From contig OZ026525.1 in assembly GCA_964019695.1 (NCBI GenBank), forward strand, positions 86,566,779-86,630,778: a DNA stretch of 64,000 nucleotides. Reading direction: 5' to 3'. Shown here in pieces: positions 61,001 through 64,000 of the stretch. This stretch comes from Loripinus fragilis. Taxonomy: Eukaryota; Mollusca; Bivalvia; Lucinida; Lucinidae. The notes beneath the pieces are model-generated. The model was not told where the DNA came from and did not search any database. It saw nothing but the letters and a program-made list of their open reading frames with translations. The translations under genes and the position numbers were made by a program. Within the stretch, counting starts at the first letter, position 1, and the number at the start of each line of letters is the position of its first letter.

Positions 61001-63379
61001 TGCGCAGGCTGATCTGAGTCTTCTATTGGTATACATGCCAACTTGTATACTTTTGCTGGTGCCATACCGGCTCAATTATAACAGTTCTAAATTATTTACG
61101 GCTTTAACACATTTAATTAAGTCTATATAATAATTAATTTCCATGCTTTTTTGTCGTTTACCGATTTTTTTCTATGAGTGTTAAGCTACTGACTGAACAT
61201 AATTTGCAGTTTCTAAGCTTAAAAATGTGCTGCACAGGCTCGTCTGAGTCTACACTTGTCAAAATGCCACATTGTTGGAAATCACATGTCACGGCTCATT
61301 TTAATAAGGAATTTTTAGGTGCCACGTGAAAATACATTCCTGTTCCTGAAAGTTGTTTTATCTTACGTACTCTTGTTAGCGGCGACTTTTAAATTGTGTC
61401 GTCACAGATGATAACCCTGTCAAACAGTTTGGATCCAGATCAAGAACTGGATCCAAACCGTGAAGTCCTAAAATACTTTTTTTTTAAAAGTTGATCTTGA
61501 AAAAAAAAATCATAAAGCATGAAAAATTACCCAGCATGCAAAGAGTTTTCACTAAAACTATGTAGACACTGATTAAACTCCTTTATATACGGTTTGTTAA
61601 ATTCAAGTTTTTGCAAGAATCAATGACCAGAATGGAAAATCGAACGGAAAAAATGAGGAAACCGATATAATTAGAACATTAAGTATATTCGTCGGTGGAA
61701 ACGCGTGATCAGATCAAATTTACAGCTACTTTGCACGCGACGGTCGGTCAGAACCTTGTTGAAGCCACAATATAGCCTCGAAGCCAATAAACACGTGTAT
61801 ATTGCTTCGAGATATAGCTGGTATTACTTGACTTCTCGCTTACTGTAAAGGCGGCATTTTTAATATTCATATCTGGGCGTGGTTCGGCTATTTCATCTGC
61901 TAAGTAAGGGAAATCCGGTTTTATTTATAATGTGTTGAAGAGTTAATAAGCTTTTTGTGCCGACCAAACGTGCGTGCATTCTATGAAAATACTAACCGTA
62001 AACACACTGAACTCACATTTATTAACCCTTAAAGCTCATAATCACGAAATGAATGTTTTTGTCGTCCACTAAAATATTTGAAACCTCATAGACAAACAGT
62101 GTGGACCCAGATCAGACTGCCCCTGTAGGAGCAGTCTGATCTGGGTCCACAATGTTTGCCTCTTTGCCTATGTTACATAGACATTTTCAGATGCAGTTAT
62201 TTTGCTGGCGTTTAAAGGACTAAATAATGTATTTTGTGTCTATATTGGGGTAATGGCGCAAGATGATTCAGTTACTTTTGAATTTTTCAGATTTTACCTA
62301 TGTCTAAAGTTGGCCAGTCCTAATTACGCATTCATGAGGTTCCGCCTTTACAGAAAGCGAAAAGTCAAGTAATAACTCATCCGATTTCTTTCAAATTTCA
62401 TTTTCATATATATGGGTTACCTTGCGCGGATCCAGAACGTTTTGTCAGAGGGGGCCCAACTCAAATCTGACGACGTTTTTTTTGTTTTGTTTTAAAGCTG
62501 ATGATAAAAGTGGACCATCATTTGCTTAGGAACCCTATAGCTTTGCAACTTTCCAGGGTTAGGGGGGGGGGGGGGTAGACTCCCTGTACCCCCTTTGGAT
62601 CCGCGCATGATTACTTCTATCAATCTCTCTCCCAAGTTCGAATATGGGCTTTGTCTGATAAATGCTAACCAAGATGGTGGCCAAAATGGCGATGCCTGTA
62701 TGGCTCGGATACAGGCTTATAATTGAGCCGTTAAATAGAAAACCAACGATGTGGCCGTACGTCGACACATGTGCGGATCCAGAGGGGGACAGGGGGTCCG
62801 GACCCCCCCCCCCCCCTGAAAAATAAAAAAAAAATATAGGGTTTCTTAGCAATACTGGTCCAGATCCCTGAAAAATAACAAAGCTGCCAAACCAGCATTC
62901 AATGTTGAGCCATCATCGATGATGGCCCGATTTTAGTGGTATTTGGATCCACTCATTAACTAAAAAAAAGTTGGACCCCTCTGAAAAAACTTTCTGGATC
63001 TGCGCATGCGACAAGACTCAAGTCAGTATTACCATCAGCTCAGTCTGATCTGGGTCTTCGCTGTATGCACGAAATAATCTGGAAAAACGGATCCTTCGGA
63101 AATAGAGAACCTACAAAATTAGAAAACAGCAGACTCGATTATATTCAGTCTGTTCATGAAAACTAATGGAAAGTGTAACTTGAGATAGACGCAATTCTGC
63201 TTCTAAAACGCCGACTGTCTTGTCACGGGTGGGGGGAAGCCAGAGCAGTTTTCGGCATTCGGCCGGGAAATGCCATGCGAAACCACCGCAGCCCGGAAGG
63301 TGACAGTCAAATCATCGATACATACCACTTTCATGGCTCATATGCTGATCGTCTCCGTCAAAGTTTAACCTCTCGATTC
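36179..63379 (-). CDS. Gene B: long coiled-coil protein (spliced, 5' part tentative)
   Basis: The firm exons on the minus strand are 54288-54229, 53594-52942, 51881-51730 and 37019-36179. Entry and exit phases match at every junction: 1 into 1, 0 into 0, 2 into 2. Possible upstream exons are 60410-60362 (joins in phase), 60647-60611 and 63379-63326. The core is about 270 residues of Lys/Glu/Leu heptads, typical of a long alpha-helical coiled coil. The C-terminal exon adds more coiled coil and a basic, Ser-rich tail. This suggests a structural role such as a cytoskeletal, ciliary or centrosomal scaffold (inference only). I do not recognise the family. The last intron is about 14.7 kb and holds many mobile elements and the exons of another probable gene. 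Confidence 0.7.
37256..37357. repeat. Long hairpin in the Gene B intron
   Basis: CTTTTCAGCTG and TGATATGCACCAGA pair with TCTGGTGCATATCAGCTGAA, AAG. The loop is ATATTGACTGAGACGTTAGC, CGTCAATA, itself a small stem. It lies 240 bp upstream of the Gene B last exon. Confidence 0.8.
37956..38350. mobile_element. AACGTT-rich element with CCCAGCTAACA end
   Basis: It starts CCCAGCTAACAAAAAAACGT and continues with AAAACGTTTTGACAACGTTT-type repeats about 20 times, then CTTTCTACAACCTTTC. The frames open in it (37920-38381) are repeat artefacts. Confidence 0.7.
38930..39425. repeat. Local 350-bp duplication
   Basis: GTCATGAGGATCGTTTATAA, CCTGCATGAGGATCGACTGT, CATCTTTACATAACTGAAAC at 38940-39050 recur as GTCATGAGAATTGTTCATGA, CCTGCATGAAGATTGAATGT, CATCTTTACATGACTGAAAC at 39285-39385, with GTTGATAAAAC after each. 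Confidence 0.75.
39780..39842 (-). CDS. Gene C terminal exon
   Basis: This is a short exon of 20 codons plus TGA. It follows a strong polypyrimidine acceptor and is Ala/Glu-rich (AQAEEAEATDAH). A 14-nt-plus G run lies 130 bp further downstream at about 39630-39650, within the possible 3' UTR. Confidence 0.5.
   Translation of the reverse strand, partial: AQAEEAEATDAHNEATIHSD
39780..42261 (-). CDS. Gene C: probable last two exons of a gene inside the Gene B intron
   Basis: Exon 42261-42149 has acceptor ATGTATTTTCAG and donor GTAAGTTA, enters in phase 1 and leaves in phase 0. It encodes GYMRDHLEADERQIENQIGT then TLKEAPFQKSSVMQPIK. Exon 39842-39780 has acceptor CTTTATTTTTTCAG and encodes AQAEEAEATDAHNEATIHSD and a stop. 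The phases match and both parts are acidic and helical. Upstream exons are not identified. The phase-1 entry does not fit the phase-2 exit of the Gene B exon at 51730, so this is not a simple alternative end of Gene B unless an unseen exon lies between. Family unknown. Confidence 0.5.
40728..40838 (-). pseudogene. Duplicate of the Gene C penultimate exon, donor lost
   Basis: After an acceptor (TTTTATATTCAG) the frame encodes AYLRKHPKADEKLIETQIAA then TLKQALLQKAIKIK. This aligns without gaps with the exon at 42261 at roughly half identity, and the intron sequence just before the acceptor is also similar. No GTAAG follows at the matching place. The frame runs on to a stop at 40639, so it could act as an alternative last exon or be dead. 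Confidence 0.5.
40889..40940. repeat. Hairpin family H1, copy 5 (decayed)
   Basis: GCAAACAGTGAAGACCTGAA, ATGTGGCAG, then CATCAGGGTCTGTACTGTTT. The arms are less complementary than in the other copies. Confidence 0.6.
41036..41185. repeat. Hairpin family F2, copy 2 (inverted)
   Basis: TTAAGAGTGCGTAACGAAAA, CCAAAACATATGTTGTGGGT, then AAAGAACTGTCTCAATGAGA, TGGTTCTTTT and ACCCAAAACATATGTT. It lies just after the duplicated Gene C exon. Confidence 0.8.
41265..41390 (+). mobile_element. Truncated second copy of the same 3' tail
   Basis: It shares TGTACTGTTCAGTCCTTTTC-like sequence, then TTTATCTCC, GATCTATATGTACTAGGAGA and TTGATAAGTTAGGGAT, with 49755-49885. It starts abruptly with no coding part, the usual state of a 5'-truncated retroelement copy. 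Confidence 0.5.
42149..42261 (-). CDS. Gene C penultimate exon
   Basis: This 113-bp exon has good splice sites at both ends and 37 open codons. A diverged duplicate lies 1.4 kb further on at 40838. The Tc1 remnant starts only 200 bp upstream of its acceptor. Confidence 0.55.
42464..43666 (-). mobile_element. Tc1/mariner-type element, internally deleted
   Basis: The 26-bp terminal inverted repeats are perfect: CACTGACCCAAAATGAAAAC continuing TTTACA. They lie at 42464-42489 and, inverted, at 43641-43666. TA flanks each side, the Tc1/mariner target site. The element sits between the Gene C penultimate exon and its unseen upstream exons. The outer ends are intact, so it could in principle have been mobilised in trans. 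Confidence 0.9.
42728..43381 (-). pseudogene. Tc1-like transposase remnant
   Basis: From ATG at 43381 the N-terminus reads MRIVTVRLSKDQRNQVIGVL, then CSRQTIHDLMNRYNRTGSVR and RARPGRARVT, the paired helix-turn-helix and the GRPR-like linker of Tc1 transposases. After about 85 residues the match fades. A C-terminal piece reads LPWSASSPVMNPIDHV then DELGRRV, the region around the second and third acidic residues (SPDMNPIEHVWDELGRRV in the family). The middle with the DDE core is missing, and stops interrupt the end. The family norm is about 340 residues. Confidence 0.85.
43850..44060. repeat. GTTTGGTCAAAATC repeat, two units
   Basis: GCAAGTTTGGTCAAAATCCA, GTTCAGAAGATAACGCA and GCAAGTTTGGTCAAAATCAA, GTTCAGAAGATAATGCA, 150 bp apart, with GACCTTGAAAATTAGGTCAA, GGTCAAA between. 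A similar block lies at 41525-41640. Confidence 0.75.
44650..44977 (-). mobile_element. Second SINE family, - copy
   Basis: Read on the minus strand it starts GGGCCGCATAGCGCAGTCAG, has B box GCGAGTTCGATCCTGG, and a body matching the copy at 45438 (AGAATGACTGTAGAAATCAT-type block, AAGCTTGCCCAAG, CATGACCATTAACT). It lies 460 bp from the + copy in opposite orientation. Together they could form an inverted pair in RNA. Confidence 0.75.
45285..45428. repeat. Hairpin family F2, copy 3
   Basis: AAAGAACCGTCTCATTGAGA and AGAACCGTCTCAGTGAGATG, GTTCTTTT: the 5' arm core is duplicated. Then CCCACAACATATGTTATGG follows. Confidence 0.75.
45438..45708 (+). mobile_element. Second SINE family, + copy
   Basis: The head has TAGGTAGCGACGACAACTGC and B box GATTTCGATCCCGG. 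The 3' part is CTCGACATGACCATAGCTGT, GACGTAAAGAATCAAAACAA. Direct repeats TAACTAAAGGTCTA and TAACTAAAGGCCTA (13 of 14 identical) flank it. The length and body differ from the other SINEs. Confidence 0.8.
45790..45972 (+). mobile_element. SINE inserted in a CAG repeat
   Basis: The head is GACTCAGTGGTAGAGTG and the B box GGGAGTTTGAGCCTC. The body has TACTGGTTCAATCCAGGAAG and ends GGGATGTAAAAACAG. CAGCAGCAG units lie on both sides, eight before and three after, so the target duplication lies inside the microsatellite. Confidence 0.8.
46430..46693 (+). mobile_element. MITE family M1, copy with duplicated 3' end
   Basis: Full copy from TGAGCCGTGACATGAGATTT to the right terminus. The last 31 bp (ATTGTTGGAACTCTCACGTC, GCGGCTCATAT) are present twice in tandem. 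Confidence 0.8.
46698..46790. repeat. Hairpin family F2, half copy
   Basis: AAAAAGAACCGTCTCATTGA, GAACCCACAGCATATGATTT, GGTTGAGAA. It is fused to the end of an M1 MITE at 46693, with one arm missing. Confidence 0.6.
46800..48990. other. Gene B intron, no exon supported
   Basis: On the minus strand, one 24-bp segment at 48142-48119 has an acceptor (TTCTCACAG) and donor (GTAAGTTA). It could be a micro-exon but is too short to judge. A related pair TTTATCGAGGAGCTAA (46937) and TTTATCGCGGAGTTCA (47138) hints at an old repeat. Confidence 0.4.
49040..49359. mobile_element. AACGTT-rich element, other end
   Basis: AACAAAACGTTTTATAAACG to AAAACGTTTTCTGTTAGCTG, GG. Its right end is the inverse of the CCCAGCTAACA end at 37956. 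It is inserted directly before the retroelement ORF fragment. Confidence 0.7.
49361..49885 (+). pseudogene. 3' fragment of a retroelement-associated ORF
   Basis: One frame reads KLRKTFSKFYRLYYDLVSEF then YVGLKSLLCQGLSEPEFYGD. After a frameshift near 49500 it continues SAQFIKIISHHKKIGYNINV, then LQQTACLVVNPITVVNFAFL and FNRTPVGRTSDS. I recognise this as a protein segment very common in bivalve genomes next to retroelement ORFs (recalled, not searched). The non-coding tail at 49750-49885 recurs at 41265-41390, as expected of a shared 3' end. It is directly preceded by the right end of an AACGTT-rich element. Confidence 0.5.
49950..50215 (+). repeat. Dispersed 265-bp repeat, copy 3
   Basis: This copy is more diverged (TTTACTGACCGTTCCAAGGC is kept; the middle is shorter; the end is ATCCTGGGTGAGGTGTGGTG). 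It directly follows the retroelement 3' fragment. Confidence 0.75.
50270..50569. mobile_element. MITE family M2 copy
   Basis: Ends ATGCGCGGATCCAGAAGAGG and AATTCCTGGTTCCGCACATG. The inner palindrome is absent and the C-runs are long. Confidence 0.75.
51440..51690. repeat. Two adjacent inverted repeats beside a Gene B exon
   Basis: First, GATATTCCAGTAGACTGCTT and GAAGCAGTCTAATATTC (51457-51536). Second, CCAACAGTGGCGTC..CTAGCGGTCATCCTTCCCTC twice in tandem, followed by the inverse GAGGGAAGGATGACCGCTTG, GAGACACCACTGTTGG (51559-51675). They sit 40 bp from the splice donor at 51730. Confidence 0.75.
51730..51881 (-). CDS. Gene B exon: coiled coil
   Basis: This 152-bp exon enters in phase 0 after TTTACCACCAG and exits in phase 2 before GTGAGTTAC. 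It encodes VAEVATKCKDLSQLQFQLQL then EKRQAVTLQKQMRTATEDVQ and SYKRMLKEKER, a clear amphipathic helix with no helix breaker. Its phase-2 exit fits the single-base entry of the exon at 37019. Confidence 0.8.
52010..52100. repeat. GCGCA palindrome in a Gene B intron
   Basis: GCGCCCATCAAATATTCTGA, TCAGCCTGCGCAGG and GTGCGCAGACTGATCAGAAT, ATCCAATGGGCGC form an almost perfect hairpin. The TCAGCCTGCGCA core is shared with the M1 MITEs and with 60960-61040. Confidence 0.75.
52942..53594 (-). CDS. Gene B exon: long coiled coil
   Basis: This 653-bp exon has acceptor TGTTATTTTTCAG and donor GTAAGAAC. It enters in phase 1 and leaves in phase 0. Its 217 codons start LFREHKRLSYKLTMDELRAI, continue RDYIDERLNHEQYNLYFRL, then form unbroken Lys/Glu/Leu heptads (LEKRKK-like clusters, KLDDECSRLKARLELVEKDL) to MQKELRKQ. 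No globular domain is visible. The internal Met of TMDELR lies at residue 14 of the exon. The frame is open upstream to the acceptor, so I take it as internal, not as the start. Confidence 0.85.
53683..54008. mobile_element. MITE family M2 copy in a Gene B intron, with inner palindrome
   Basis: Ends CATGCGTGGATCCAGAGGAG and TCTAGATCCGCTCATG. The inner palindrome is GCCAGCGAAACGCCATTTAA, then ATCGCGTTTCGCTGGC. It lies 90 bp upstream of the long coiled-coil exon. Confidence 0.8.
54078..54210. repeat. Hairpin family F2, decayed copy in a Gene B intron
   Basis: ACAAAACATATGTTGTGGGT, ATAAACATCACCTCGTCTCA, ATGAGGCGCTTTTTTGAGCA, then CCAAAATTAATGTTAAATTG. The order is as in copy 2, with the stem centre changed. 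Confidence 0.65.
54229..54288 (-). CDS. Gene B short exon
   Basis: This 60-bp exon lies between CTTAACCTCAG and GTAAATTT. It enters and leaves in phase 1 and encodes FSGYDYEPIPNRDDKRHNI. The junction with the long coiled-coil exon gives an Ala codon (G plus CT). It is hydrophilic with no helix propensity, so it is probably a linker ahead of the coiled coil. It is too short to show up as an open frame of its own. The call rests on splice sites and phase. Confidence 0.6.
   Translation of the reverse strand, partial: YFLAMIMSLFRIEMIKDIT
54560..54826. mobile_element. Small TIR element in a Gene B intron
   Basis: TTTTTCATGCTCAACTCAAC at the left and GCTGAGTTGAGCATGAAAAA at the right are inverted copies 265 bp apart. 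No ORF. A fragment of the same end (CTCAGTTGAGTTGAGCATGA) lies at 9977-9997. Confidence 0.65.
55119..55291. mobile_element. ACGTC-rich element with TACCCAGCAG / CTGATGGGTA ends
   Basis: The left unit TACCCAGCAGGCA..ATGGCGTC is tandemly doubled (55122, 55177). Then an inverted repeat ATAACGTCGTATCAACGT / ACGTTGATACGACGTTGTTT follows. The right end GTCTGATGGGTAC mirrors the left end. Confidence 0.65.
55755..55806. repeat. M2 fragment, inverted
   Basis: GATGATGGCCCAACGTTGAA, TGCTGGCAGGGTAGCTT is the reverse of the block AAGCTACCAAGCCAGCATTC seen in M2. It has no termini. Confidence 0.5.
56205..56369. mobile_element. MITE family M2, partial
   Basis: Only one end is clear (TCCCTCTGGATCCGCGCATG). 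Inside it, TTTTGTGATTTTCCAG and a G-run followed by TTCCGGACCACCAG match the family. Confidence 0.65.
57060..57705. repeat. Dispersed 650-bp repeat, copy 2
   Basis: Same orientation and order as copy 1, without the hairpin. Small indels are spread along it. It encodes nothing shared: the frames are broken at different places in the two copies. Confidence 0.8.
57808..57980. mobile_element. MITE family M2, short copy
   Basis: Ends GTGCGGATCCAGGGGGG and TTCCTGGATCCGCGCATG with only 170 bp between. The middle is missing. Two C-runs of 12 or more are present. Confidence 0.75.
57996..58436 (-). mobile_element. MITE family M1, inverted copy split by a SINE
   Basis: TGAGCCGAAAAAGTGATTTC at the left, TTCGGTCAGTAGCCTAACAG and GCGCATATGCGCAGGCTGAT inside. 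The right terminal repeat is broken by the SINE at 58218-58416 and resumes as TTCTTGGAAATCTCATG. Confidence 0.8.
58218..58416 (+). mobile_element. SINE inserted in a MITE, with 12-bp target duplication
   Basis: The A box is TGGCTCAATTG and the B box GGTTCGAGCCTC. The body reads TTGGTGTCCTTGAGCAAGAC and TGCTGGTTCAACCTAGGAAG, with a tail AATCTAACAAACAA. ACATTCTTGGAA flanks both ends. The flanks are the terminal repeat of the 220-bp MITE family, so the order of insertion is certain: MITE first, SINE second. Confidence 0.88.
58880..58942. repeat. M2 fragment
   Basis: TGTCGCTGGTGGGCC, then CCGCTTTTAGTGGCATTTGG, ATCC match the middle of the M2 copies at 24470 and 53875. No termini. Confidence 0.55.
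59470..60200. repeat. 128-bp satellite, six units
   Basis: Units contain ATTTTATGCCACCATTGTTT, GCATCGTTTATATACAAGTT, TATG, then GCTAACAATCGTATGCAGTG, TGAGTCAGTACCGATTTAAT. Starts are near 59493, 59620, 59755, 59885, 60002 and 60132. A stray partial unit (GTATGTAGCGTGAGTCAGTA) lies at 58950. The short open frames in it follow the period and are not genes. Confidence 0.9.
60362..60410 (-). CDS. Gene B candidate upstream exon
   Basis: This 49-bp candidate lies between GTGAAAACAG and GTAAAGTA. It encodes SGSKIKGIMEELPGID from a phase-0 entry and exits in phase 1, which joins the exon at 54288 with a Val codon. It lies 6 kb upstream of that exon and outside the 128-bp satellite. The evidence is splice consensus and phase only. 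Confidence 0.4.
60611..60647 (-). CDS. Gene B possible upstream exon
   Basis: A strong donor (ACGAAG before GTAAGAAAC) follows a 37-bp open segment preceded by CGCATTGAG. Read to exit in phase 0 it gives LTTVVPTLAETK and joins the exon at 60410. Read to exit in phase 1 it gives VNYGSTNTSRDE and could join the exon at 54288 directly, if the 60410 exon is skipped. The acceptor is mediocre and the upstream sequence is a palindromic repeat, so the 5' end is uncertain. Confidence 0.3.
60676..60746. repeat. Stand-alone copy of the M2 inner palindrome
   Basis: GACCACCATCGGCCCGTCAG, CGAAACGCCATTTGAATGGC, GCTTCGTTGGCGGGCCGATG, GTGG. The hairpin matches the module inside the M2 copies at 24283 and 53683, but here it has no GGATCC termini. 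It is just upstream of a candidate Gene B exon. Confidence 0.75.
60760..61070. repeat. Dispersed repeat with TGATCAG/GCGCAG palindrome
   Basis: GGTACCCAGCTTAAGGCATA, ATTCAAATCAGTCTGCG, AACCCTTGGCTACCC and ACTGATCAGACTGTGCGGAT match, inverted, 51900-52110 (GGTACCCAGCACAAGGTACA, AACCCTTGGCTACCA). It is a second copy of the repeat around the 52010 palindrome. Confidence 0.65.
61165..61300 (+). mobile_element. MITE family M1, 5'-truncated copy
   Basis: GAGTGTTAAGCTACTGACTG, TTTGCAGTTTCTAAGCTTAA and ATTGTTGGAAATCACATGTC, then ACGGCTCA. The left terminal repeat and the GCGCAT palindrome are absent. Confidence 0.7.
61422..61467. repeat. Hairpin family H1, short copy 7
   Basis: AAACAGTTTGGATCCAGATC, AAGAACTGGATCCAAACCGT. 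The stem is shorter and its sequence differs from the others. Confidence 0.6.
62092..62159. repeat. Hairpin family H1, copy 6
   Basis: Arms ACAAACAGTGTGGACCCAGA, TCAGACTGC and GCAGTCTGATCTGGGTCCAC, AATGTTTGC. It is almost perfect over 30 bp per arm. Confidence 0.85.
62420..62609. mobile_element. MITE family M2, copy in inverse order
   Basis: Ends TTGCGCGGATCCAGAACG and CCTTTGGATCCGCGCATG. The inside runs opposite to the copy at 24283 (TTTGTCAGAGGG near the left end). Confidence 0.7.
62768..63008. mobile_element. MITE family M2 copy, palindrome collapsed
   Basis: Ends CATGTGCGGATCCAGAGG and TTCTGGATCTGCGCATG. At the place of the inner palindrome only GCCATCATCGATGATGGC remains (62923-62940), which shows how the module can be lost. 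Confidence 0.8.
63326..63379 (-). CDS. Possible further upstream exon (Gene B or a neighbour)
   Basis: This 54-bp segment lies between TTTTTTATAAAAAAATCTAG-like and GTATGTATC signals (minus strand). It is phase 1 to phase 1 and encodes IERLNFDGDDQHMSHES. Its exit phase does not fit the entry of the 60647 segment in either reading, so an intermediate exon would be needed. Without transcript evidence this is only a candidate. Confidence 0.25.
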
Positions 63380-64000
63380 CTAGATTTTTTTATAAACATG
63401 ATAAAGCAATCGAGAGTTTGTCCATAAAATGGTCAGCAGATGTTCCAAGTCACATCGTCAGTATAAAGTCGTAGCCGGCATGCGAAAAAAAAAATGATTC
63501 GAGAGGATTTCGCCTCTGCTCCGAGCCTATACAATTTATCCATAAACACTAAAACATTCTGTACATTGTAATTGCTTAGTAAGTGTGTCCAGTGGTTGCG
63601 TGACCCTGTTACACAGACTATGATCAACCTTTATCATTTCCATAATCCGTGGGAATCATAATAGCGATACTGATTAATTTTAGTAGAACCTTGATCCGCT
63701 ACGATCAATTCAAATGTACTCATAAATAATACAGAATTCAATAATTTTCTCACAAAGCTATCAGCTGCACTATAATTTCATATACATTTAATAATAGTGT
63801 AAGATTTTCAAAGAGTTGATAATAATTGTCTTCATTATTCTGTTTGTCCGAAACCAGTAAAGCTATGGTTTATAATACAGCTTATTCCTTAAATCAGCAA
63901 TAATAATTTACAGCAATACGCCATTCATTTTCTTGGCCAAGAATTATCGTCACCTAAATACACTCGGAAAAGGCAATCTTATCAGCAAATGAGGTTTGAT

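Overview
The window looks like nuclear DNA of a bivalve mollusc. It is AT-rich, has spliced genes with short exons and long introns, and is dense with short mobile elements: tRNA-derived SINEs, TIR-bounded MITEs, single-hairpin foldback repeats and the runs of GACCTTGACC-like repeats common in mollusc genomes. No prokaryotic operons, rRNA genes, stand-alone tRNA genes or CRISPR arrays are visible. The species cannot be fixed from sequence alone.

Genes. Two multi-exon genes converge on an intergenic stretch at about 29.5-36.0 kb. Gene A (+ strand, exons at 21.8, 22.8, 26.3 and 28.0 kb) encodes the C-terminal part of a single-pass membrane protein. It has a Thr-rich mucin-like stalk, one transmembrane helix, a KHKK stop-transfer and an acidic, Ser/Asn/Gln-rich tail. 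All four exons join in phase. Exon 3 carries a 30-bp tandem duplication that multiplies its own splice donor. Gene B (- strand, from about 60 kb down to 36.2 kb) encodes a long coiled-coil protein. Four exons join in phase and up to three more upstream exons are tentative. Inside its last 14.7-kb intron, on the same strand, are two exons of a probable third gene (Gene C, 42.2 and 39.8 kb) and a diverged duplicate of one of them.

Mobile DNA. From 1 to 21 kb I see no convincing host exon. The main feature there is a 4.35-kb TIR element (4.70-9.05 kb) inserted in a minisatellite and holding a decayed copy of a protein family that I recognise as expanded in molluscs. A related pair of termini brackets 13.4-21.05 kb. 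Other mobile features are a Tc1/mariner remnant with intact TIRs and TA target sites (42.46-43.67 kb), 3' fragments of a retroelement-associated ORF (49.4-49.9 and 41.3 kb), five or six SINEs (four with clear or likely target-site duplications), and at least five families of palindromic or TIR elements with two to seven copies each. A 128-bp satellite lies at 59.5-60.2 kb.

The points most worth a second look are: the 30-bp duplication that creates serial in-frame splice donors in Gene A, next to a MITE that ends 16 bp before the same exon; the TIR element carrying the mollusc-expanded gene family; and the hairpin families whose two arms differ between copies yet stay complementary within each copy. 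All exon calls rest on splice-site sequence, reading phase and open frames. No expression or homology search was possible.
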